DNA of 5,504 nucleotides, from assembly GCA_029239935.1 (NCBI GenBank), contig JARBTY010000202.1, forward strand, positions 1 through 5,504. The letters run 5' to 3'. Origin of the DNA: Clostridia bacterium (GTDB lineage: Bacteria > Bacillota_A > Clostridia > Lachnospirales > Cellulosilyticaceae). Below, piece by piece: positions 1 through 4,516 of this stretch (positions are counted from its first letter, which is position 1; each line of letters starts with the position of its first letter). Under the pieces are notes generated by a model that had not been told where the DNA came from, did no database searches, and was given only the letters and a program-made list of their open reading frames with translations. A program made the translations under genes and the position numbers.

Positions 1-1
1 T

Positions 2-85
2 GATGAATTTGCTTACGATCTTCCGTTAAAATCTGTACCCAAAAAAACTTCTCTTTTTAATAAACTTTTTAGTAAAGGAGTATGA
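2..85 (+). CDS. C-terminal fragment of an unidentified protein, cut by the left window edge
   Basis: An open frame enters from the left edge and ends at TGA 83-85, giving a 27-residue tail that begins DEFAYDLPLKS and ends LFNKLFSKGV. The tail is basic and carries an LF-x-KLF-x-K motif. It lies directly upstream of the TelA-family gene, and its stop overlaps an ATG in the pattern ATGA (82-85), typical of genes in one operon. In many Firmicutes the gene before a telA homologue encodes an XpaC-like (5-bromo-4-chloroindolyl phosphate hydrolysis) protein, as with xpaC-yaaN in Bacillus. That is a guess from context; the visible residues are too few to assign a family. The fragment is supported by the open frame and the tight junction only. 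Confidence 0.55.
   Translation, partial: DEFAYDLPLKSVPKKTSLFNKLFSKGV
74..80 (+). promoter_or_regulatory. Ribosome binding site that decides the TelA start
   Basis: The sequence AAAGGAG lies 1 nt before the ATG at 82 and 7 nt before the ATG at 88. Only the second spacing is normal for initiation, so 88 is preferred as the start. The site lies inside the last codons of the upstream gene, so ribosomes finishing that gene pass straight over it. Confidence 0.7.
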
Positions 86-87
86 TT

Positions 88-1230
88 ATGTCTATCAATT
101 TAGAAACAAATATTTTAAAGGGCATTGACTTGGAACAAATGCCTGAAACCAATGCTTTAGTCCCTGTACAGTCTGATGATGTTCTTTCTTTCACCCAGTC
201 TTACAAGGATAAACTCCGTACTTCTCCTGAGGTGGAGGCGCTCACCAGCGAAATTCATGTAGAGGATCTTAACACCATTTTAGCCTTTGGCCAAAAAGCA
301 ACCGAAGGTATCTCTAAAGTATCAGATAGTCTCCTTTCCACAATGAAGGCCGTAAAAGCCGAAGAAGCTGGTGAAATGATCGGACAGCTTACCAAGGTCA
401 TGGATAAATTTGATATTAAAGACCTCGAAACAATCAAAGAGCCCAACATGTTTCAAAAACTTTTTAACAAAGCTAAAAACTCAGTAGATGCTATGTTTCA
501 AAAGTATGAGTCTATGGGCAGTGAAGTAGATAAAATTTATATTGTGCTCAAAAAGTATGAATTAGATATAGAAAATTCTAATAAAAGCCTTAAAATGATG
601 TATGCCACAAATATTGAGTATTATCAAAAACTAGAAAAATATATTGTAGCCGGAGAGATGGGTCTAAAGGAACTGGATACAGAGCTTATTCCTAGATTTG
701 AAGCGGAAGCCGCAGCATCCGGTGACCAGCTGGCCATGGCTGATGTGCAAAATCTAAAGCGGGTACGGGATATGCTTGAACAAAGGGTGTATGACCTACA
801 GATTGCTGAAAACATCGCACTTCAGACTATTCCAATGCTACAAGGTATTCAGTATAGCAATTACAACCTCATTCGTAAAATTAACTCCGCTTTTATTATC
901 ACACTCCCTATTTTTAAGCAATGCCTTACTCAGGCCGTTATGCTAAAAAGGCAGGAACTGCAAGCCAAAAGCTTACAGGCCCTTGATGATAAAACTAACG
1001 AGCTCCTGCTAAGAAACGCGGAAAACATGAGCAAACAAACGACCAATATTGCAAGGCTTGCCGGCACCAGCTCCATTCAGATAGAAACTCTCGAAAAAAC
1101 TTGGCAAACTATTATGCAAGGGATTGAGCAGACCAAAGAAATCGAAGAAACTAACCGCTTATCCAGACAGAGTAATGCAGCTAAGCTAGAAAGCATGAAA
1201 TACGATATGATTAAGAAGAACACCCGGTAA
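88..1230 (+). CDS. TelA/KlaA-family protein (toxic anion resistance family)
   Basis: This 380-residue protein has the length and mostly helical, charged composition of the TelA family (PF05816), which includes plasmid KlaA/TelA and Bacillus YaaN and YceH. From the start at 88, recognisable segments are FQKLFNKAK (about 122-130), YYQKLEKYIVAGE (about 178-190), the central helix RVYDLQIAENIALQTIP (about 233-249) and YNLIRKINSAFIITLP followed by FKQ (about 259-277). The C-terminal 90 residues are polar and probably coiled coil. There is no signal peptide or membrane segment, so it should be cytoplasmic. Family members have been linked to tellurite and other toxic-anion or cell-envelope stress tolerance, but the biochemical activity is not established, and 'tellurite resistance' should not be read as the native role. 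An alternative ATG at 82 would add two residues but sits only 1 nt from the ribosome binding site. The upstream gene overlaps or abuts, so the two are probably co-transcribed. Confidence 0.93.
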   Translation: MSINLETNILKGIDLEQMPETNALVPVQSDDVLSFTQSYKDKLRTSPEVEALTSEIHVEDLNTILAFGQKATEGISKVSDSLLSTMKAVKAEEAGEMIGQLTKVMDKFDIKDLETIKEPNMFQKLFNKAKNSVDAMFQKYESMGSEVDKIYIVLKKYELDIENSNKSLKMMYATNIEYYQKLEKYIVAGEMGLKELDTELIPRFEAEAAASGDQLAMADVQNLKRVRDMLEQRVYDLQIAENIALQTIPMLQGIQYSNYNLIRKINSAFIITLPIFKQCLTQAVMLKRQELQAKSLQALDDKTNELLLRNAENMSKQTTNIARLAGTSSIQIETLEKTWQTIMQGIEQTKEIEETNRLSRQSNAAKLESMKYDMIKKNTR

Positions 1231-1270
1231 GGCTTATAACTTCACAAAAAATTATACTAGGAGGCAACTC

Positions 1271-1720
1271 ATGATTTATGACCGTTTAACAAACATTGAA
1301 AACTACAAGGGTATCTCTTCCCATCTAGATACTGCTATCCAATTTATCATATCCAACGATCTTCAAGCATTACCTTTAGGGCGCACTGAAATAGATGGTG
1401 ACAATGTATTTGTGAATGTTATGGAAGCCTATACCAAACCCGCCAATGAACTTTTATTTGAGACTCATACCCAGTATATGGATATCCAAATAGACCTTGA
1501 GGGCTCTGAGCTCTTAGAAGTTGCTCTTGATCACCTAGAAGAGACCACACCTTACTGCAGTGAGCGGGATATTGCTTTTTACAAAGCAGCGCCCTCCTCT
1601 TCCTGTTCATTAGATAGCAGCAAGTTTATTATTTTCATGACTGAAGAAGCTCACAAACCCTGTATCGGCGCAGTCAATGAGACACCTATTAAAAAATGTG
1701 TGTTTAAAGTATCCAAATAA
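1271..1720 (+). CDS. YhcH/YjgK/YiaL family protein (DUF386)
   Basis: At 149 residues this matches the usual length of the DUF386 family (PF04074), which includes E. coli YhcH, YjgK, YiaL and the EbgC subunit of evolved beta-galactosidase. The fold is a cupin-like beta barrel that binds a metal. Visible family features are the N-terminal MIYDRL, the region THTQYMDIQ (65-73) with His66 and Asp71, and FIIFMTEEAHKP (119-130) with Glu126 and His128; these are the likely metal or substrate ligands. Family members are associated with sialic acid and other sugar metabolism, perhaps as anomerases or isomerases, so a role on a free sugar is plausible, but no sugar operon is visible here. The start is well supported by AGGAGG at 1259-1264, 6 nt before the ATG. 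It begins 40 nt after the TelA gene with no terminator between them, so read-through is likely. The specific substrate cannot be told. Confidence 0.9.
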   Translation: MIYDRLTNIENYKGISSHLDTAIQFIISNDLQALPLGRTEIDGDNVFVNVMEAYTKPANELLFETHTQYMDIQIDLEGSELLEVALDHLEETTPYCSERDIAFYKAAPSSSCSLDSSKFIIFMTEEAHKPCIGAVNETPIKKCVFKVSK

Positions 1721-1768
1721 TAAAAGCTCGTATTTATAGTCTTTAATGATCTTGAAAAGAGGGATAAT

Positions 1769-2107
1769 ATGAAAGAACTCGTATTAATTATTAGACCAGA
1801 AAAGCTTGAAACAATCAAAGAGATTCTTAATACCCATGGTTTTACTGGCATTACCATTTCAAGTGTTATGGGATGTGGTGTTCAAAAAGGTCTGACTCAG
1901 GAATATAAAGACTTAAAGACAAACATTAACCTTTTACCTAAGATTAAAGTGGAAGCAGTTGTTGCTGATGAAAAGGTTGAGGATATCTTATTAGATGTAC
2001 ATCAACAAATTGCCTCAGGTCATCCTGGGGATGGTAAAGTGTTTGTTAAACCTATTGATGATGCGATGCGTATTAGAACAGGTGAACGAGGAGAAAAAGC
2101 CCTTTAA
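1769..2107 (+). CDS. PII-family nitrogen regulatory protein (GlnB/GlnK-like)
   Basis: The 112-residue length and end-to-end similarity fit PII signalling proteins, cytoplasmic trimers that bind ATP/ADP and 2-oxoglutarate and control ammonium transport, glutamine synthetase or nitrogenase. Conserved parts include the N-terminal IIRPEKLE (7-14), GCGVQKG (35-41) with Gln39, LLPKIKVE (55-62) with Lys58, the nucleotide loop SGHPGDGKVFV (83-93) with Gly87, Asp88, Gly89 and Lys90, and the C-terminal RIRTGERGE (101-109) with Arg101 and Arg103. The T-loop lacks the Tyr51 that enteric GlnB/GlnK uridylylate; position 51 is Thr, so uridylylation at that site is impossible. A Tyr is present at 46. No amtB, glnA or nif gene is next to it, so its partner is unknown. 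It starts at ATG after AAGAGGG (1757-1763) and ends in a strong hairpin. A NifI-like role is possible but not supported by the neighbours. Confidence 0.93.
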   Translation: MKELVLIIRPEKLETIKEILNTHGFTGITISSVMGCGVQKGLTQEYKDLKTNINLLPKIKVEAVVADEKVEDILLDVHQQIASGHPGDGKVFVKPIDDAMRIRTGERGEKAL

Positions 2108-2117
2108 CTGCAATATC

Positions 2118-2172
2118 AAAAGCCAGCCGTCACATCGGGAACCTTCATATTCCCTTGCGACGACTGGCTTTT
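2118..2172. terminator. Bidirectional terminator between convergent PII and cstA genes
   Basis: The arms 2118-2131 (AAAAGCCAGCCGTC) and 2159-2172 (GACGACTGGCTTTT) pair over 14 positions with one exception, C2127 against A2163. In the loop, GGGAA (2137-2141) pairs with TTCCC (2150-2154), making a second short hairpin. Read on the plus strand, the stem ends in TTTT followed by T-rich sequence; read on the minus strand, it also ends in TTTT. It lies 10 nt past the PII stop and 18 nt past the transporter stop, the right place to stop both transcripts. Confidence 0.85.
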
Positions 2173-2190
2173 AGTTTGTATTTATCTTCT

Positions 2191-3609
2191 TTATGCTGCC
2201 GTAACCTTTTTGCCGCTTACTTTCTTTTTATTCTGTATGTCTTTGTATAAAAAGAAAATGAAAGCTGCAATAGCTGTTATAATGCCCACTGGATACCCAA
2301 TGCTGTCCGCTAGTTTGAGCCCTTCTGGCGCAATGATAATGTAAGTAACCGTTACTGCTGTCATAAATGCTGCCGGTATAGAACAGATATAGTGGAAGCT
2401 TTTATTTTTCATCAGATAGCTGGCTGCTGCCCATAGCATAACCATCGCTAAAGTTTGATTTGCCCAAGCAAAGTAACGCCATATAATTGCAAAGTCAATA
2501 AAACATAAGGCAACACCTATTGCAAACAAAGGAATAGCTATAATGAAACGATTTCTGAACTTTGCTTGATTAAATTTTAAGGCATCTGCAATAGCAAGTC
2601 TAGCACTTCTAAACGCTGTATCACCGGATGTAATAGGACAAGCAACTACTCCGAGAAGTGCAAGAATTCCACCAACTCCTCCTAGAAGTGAAACTGAAAT
2701 CGTATTAACAACTACAGCCGCTTCTCCAGCTTCTGATAAAGCTTTTGTGCCTCCGAAAAAGGCCATTGCTGCTGCTGCCCATATTAATGCAATAATTCCT
2801 TCTGTGATCATTGCCCCATAAAAGATTTTACGTCCTTGATTTTCATTGGACATACAACGGGCCATAAGTGGTGACTGAGTTGCATGAAATCCGCTGATTG
2901 CTCCGCAGGCAATGGTAATAAAAAGATATGGGAAAATAGCTTTGCCTGTAGGATGCAGGTTATTAAACTGTACCTCTGGAATCGTATAACCTTTTAAGAA
3001 TATCCCACCTATGATACCAACACCCATAATAAGTAAAGTTGCTCCAAATACAGGATAAATTTTACCAATTACCTTGTCTATAGGGAGTACTGTCGCCAGT
3101 AAGTAATAGACAATAATGACAGCTACCCAAGCAAGTCTTGGTATGCCAGTCATATTATAAAGAAGTCCAGCTGGCCCGTTTACAAAAACAACACCTACTA
3201 AAATAAGTAAAATAACTGAAAAAATACGCATAGCATTTTTGGCTGATGTTCCAAGGTAATGTCCTACAATCTCTGCCATAGTCTCACCATTATGACGGGT
3301 TGAGAGCATACCTGCAAAATAATCATGGGTTGCTCCAGCAAATATAGATCCTAGCACAATCCATAAGAATGCTGATGGTCCCCAATAAGCTCCTGCTACT
3401 GCTCCAAAGATTGGTCCAAGCCCCGCAATGTTAAGAAATTGAATAAGAAAAGCTTTTTTGGTTTCAATGGTAACAAAGTCCACGCCATCTGCCATAGACA
3501 CCGCTGGTGTTGGTCTCTTTTCATCCATTCCAAATATTTTTTCAACCAGCTTGCCATAAAAAACATATCCTAAGATTAAAGCAATTACAGAAAGTATAAA
3601 TGAAATCAT
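2191..3609 (-). CDS. cstA: CstA-family transporter (carbon starvation/pyruvate type), short form
   Basis: This 472-residue polytopic membrane protein carries the hallmark blocks of the CstA family (PF02554): GPIFGAVAGAYWGP (65-78), HDYFAGMLSTRHNG (95-108), ISGFHATQSPLMARC (238-252), CPITSGDTAFRSARL (324-338) and FAWANQTLA (380-388). Hydrophobic segments run almost throughout, beginning at residues 2-17, and the tail is lysine-rich. E. coli CstA and BtsT are about 700 residues. This protein belongs to the shorter class common in Firmicutes and is not truncated, since it reaches the conserved C-terminal membrane segments and ends at a normal stop. Studied relatives take up pyruvate with protons, and CstA itself is also linked to peptide use, so pyruvate is the leading but unproven substrate. 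The start ATG follows an AGGGGGGA ribosome site (3615-3622). The LytS/LytT pair directly upstream on the same strand is the likely regulator. A terminator separates them, so the transporter appears to have its own promoter. Confidence 0.94.
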   Translation of the reverse strand: MISFILSVIALILGYVFYGKLVEKIFGMDEKRPTPAVSMADGVDFVTIETKKAFLIQFLNIAGLGPIFGAVAGAYWGPSAFLWIVLGSIFAGATHDYFAGMLSTRHNGETMAEIVGHYLGTSAKNAMRIFSVILLILVGVVFVNGPAGLLYNMTGIPRLAWVAVIIVYYLLATVLPIDKVIGKIYPVFGATLLIMGVGIIGGIFLKGYTIPEVQFNNLHPTGKAIFPYLFITIACGAISGFHATQSPLMARCMSNENQGRKIFYGAMITEGIIALIWAAAAMAFFGGTKALSEAGEAAVVVNTISVSLLGGVGGILALLGVVACPITSGDTAFRSARLAIADALKFNQAKFRNRFIIAIPLFAIGVALCFIDFAIIWRYFAWANQTLAMVMLWAAASYLMKNKSFHYICSIPAAFMTAVTVTYIIIAPEGLKLADSIGYPVGIITAIAAFIFFLYKDIQNKKKVSGKKVTAA

Positions 3610-3632
3610 ACTCGTCCCCCCTATTTGTTTTG

Positions 3633-3654
3633 TTATACCTATAATTATACCTAT
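3633..3654 (-). repeat. Tandem 12-bp-spaced repeat over the cstA -10 region
   Basis: On the minus strand the 10-mer ATAGGTATAA occurs at 3654-3645 and again at 3642-3633, a 12-bp step with perfect identity over the ten bases. Each copy contains a -10-like box: TATAAT in the first and TATAAC in the second. It could be a duplicated -10 element giving two start points, or a protein site overlapping the promoter. It may also reflect A/T-rich composition. Confidence 0.5.
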
Positions 3655-3673
3655 TTTATATTTTTTTTGTGTA
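3644..3673 (-). promoter_or_regulatory. Predicted sigma-A-type promoter of cstA with weak -35
   Basis: Reading the minus strand, TATAAT lies at 3649-3644 and TACACA (4 of 6 matches to TTGACA) at 3673-3668, with an 18-bp spacer. Transcription would begin near 3637, giving a leader of under 30 nt that contains the ribosome site. A perfect -10 with a poor, over-spaced -35 is typical of activator-dependent promoters, and a direct repeat fitting a LytTR activator lies 6 bp upstream of the -35. Prediction only; no start site has been measured. Confidence 0.5.
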
Positions 3674-3679
3674 TTTAGC

Positions 3680-3710
3680 CCTGAAATGCAAAAAATACAA
3701 CCTGAAAGGT
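3680..3710 (-). promoter_or_regulatory. Candidate LytTR response-regulator site: direct repeats 21 bp apart
   Basis: On the minus strand, ACCTTTCAGG (3710-3701) and GCATTTCAGG (3689-3680) are direct repeats identical at 8 of 10 positions and exactly 21 bp, about two helical turns, apart. LytTR regulators are known to bind two direct repeats with this geometry; from memory, the E. coli YpdB repeat is close to GGCATTTCAT, which resembles the promoter-proximal copy. The pair ends 6 bp before the predicted cstA -35, and the adjacent gene encodes a LytTR regulator. The distal copy coincides with the loop and inner stem of the terminator, so it could instead be chance plus terminator structure. Confidence 0.45.
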
Positions 3711-3720
3711 TGTATTTTTT
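3690..3720 (-). terminator. Rho-independent terminator after the LytT-type regulator gene
   Basis: The arms 3690-3702 (AAAAAATACAACC) and 3708-3720 (GGTTGTATTTTTT) are a perfect 13-bp inverted repeat around a 5-nt loop. On the minus strand the stem ends in a six-T tract, 37 nt past the stop of the regulator gene. The A/T ends make it symmetric, so it could also stop plus-strand transcription. It separates the kinase-regulator transcript from cstA and overlaps the candidate LytTR site. Confidence 0.85.
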
Positions 3721-3757
3721 ATCCTAACGGCAAGCTATATGCTTACTGTTTTTGTTA

Positions 3758-4516
3758 TTATCTAATATACATTAAGGTCTTAAAGATCTTTGTATTACGC
3801 CTGCTGATAGGCACTTCTTCTTCACAGCCCTGAAATTTAACGGCATAGGTATTATTAAACCAAGGCACCACCTCACAAATAGCGTCTAACCTAATAATAT
3901 AGCTTCTATGGCATCTAAAAAACAGCTCTGGATCTAGTTGCTCTTCTAATTCTCCCAACGTATCAGAAGTTATAAACTGCTCCGTTTTTGTAATGATAGC
4001 TGTCTCACTTCCATTGGTTGTACAAAACAAAATATCTTCTTTGCTTATCAAGTAAATCCTGTCATTTTTCCAAACAGGCAGCTTGGCACACTTTTTAGTA
4101 GACTGTGGCGCTTCAACGACTTGCTGAATAGCTTTAAAATCCACTTTTTTTTGCTGGAGCTGCTCCTCTATTCTTTTTATTGTTTTTTCTAACCGACTCT
4201 CACTTAATGGCTTTAAAATATAATCAATGGCATGAATTTCAAAGGCCTGTATCGCATATTCATCATAAGCAGTAGCAAATACAATAAGCGGAGCTTTCTC
4301 TAATCTTAGGAGCAGCTTAGCCAGCATAAATCCATCGATCTCCGGCATAGAAATGTCTAGAAAGACCACATCTACAACTGTCTTGTGAATAGCCTCCAAG
4401 GCATCTGCCGGATCCGTAAAAGCACCTATTATCTCTATGTGCTCATAATCCTTAAGCATATAAACCAATTCATCTATCGCCGGCTTCTCATCATCTACTA
4501 CCATTACTTTAATCAC
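3758..4516 (-). CDS. LytT/LytR-type response regulator with LytTR DNA-binding domain
   Basis: This is a 252-residue two-domain regulator. The receiver domain (about 1-118) shows the acidic pair Asp8-Asp9, the phosphoacceptor Asp54 in FLDISMPEIDG, Thr82 and the invariant Lys102-Pro103. After a polar, coiled-coil-like linker (about 106-142) comes the LytTR DNA-binding domain (about 146-250), with its signature FFRCHRSYIIRLD (199-211) and the C-terminal PISRRN (236-241). Such proteins are phosphorylated by LytS-type kinases and bind paired direct repeats to activate transport or cell-wall genes. Here the kinase gene is immediately upstream and the CstA-type transporter immediately downstream, as in the BtsR-BtsT pyruvate system. 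The start is GTG at 4516-4514, overlapping the end of the kinase gene by 8 nt in the form GTGATTAA. The ATG at codon 5 is too far from the ribosome site to be preferred and would trim the first beta strand of the receiver. Confidence 0.95.
   Translation of the reverse strand: MIKVMVVDDEKPAIDELVYMLKDYEHIEIIGAFTDPADALEAIHKTVVDVVFLDISMPEIDGFMLAKLLLRLEKAPLIVFATAYDEYAIQAFEIHAIDYILKPLSESRLEKTIKRIEEQLQQKKVDFKAIQQVVEAPQSTKKCAKLPVWKNDRIYLISKEDILFCTTNGSETAIITKTEQFITSDTLGELEEQLDPELFFRCHRSYIIRLDAICEVVPWFNNTYAVKFQGCEEEVPISRRNTKIFKTLMYIR

Noticed and set aside
255..449. Minus-strand open frame of 64 codons inside the TelA gene
   Set aside because: Lies fully antisense to a well-supported gene, has low-complexity Ser/Leu-rich translation and no family resemblance. 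The frames at 624-815, 1419-1610 and 1651-1857 are rejected for the same reason.
1705..1740. Possible separate promoter for the PII gene (TATAGT at 1735-1740)
   Set aside because: The best -35 at 17 bp (TCCAAA) matches only 3 of 6 bases and lies in the end of the upstream gene. It is no better than expected in A/T-rich sequence.
2191..3609. CstA being a truncated pseudogene because it is much shorter than E. coli CstA
   Set aside because: All family blocks are present in order, the frame is intact, and a ribosome site and terminator flank it. The length fits the short Firmicute class.
3610..3690. Riboswitch or attenuator in the cstA leader
   Set aside because: The predicted leader is under 30 nt, too short for an aptamer, and no alternative antiterminator pairing is visible with the 3690-3720 hairpin, which lies upstream of the predicted start.
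3727..3744. Small hairpin GTAAGC-ATATA-GCTTGC in the minus transcript after the regulator stop
   Set aside because: Six pairs including one G-U, no T tract, and 10 nt from a far stronger terminator. No function can be argued.
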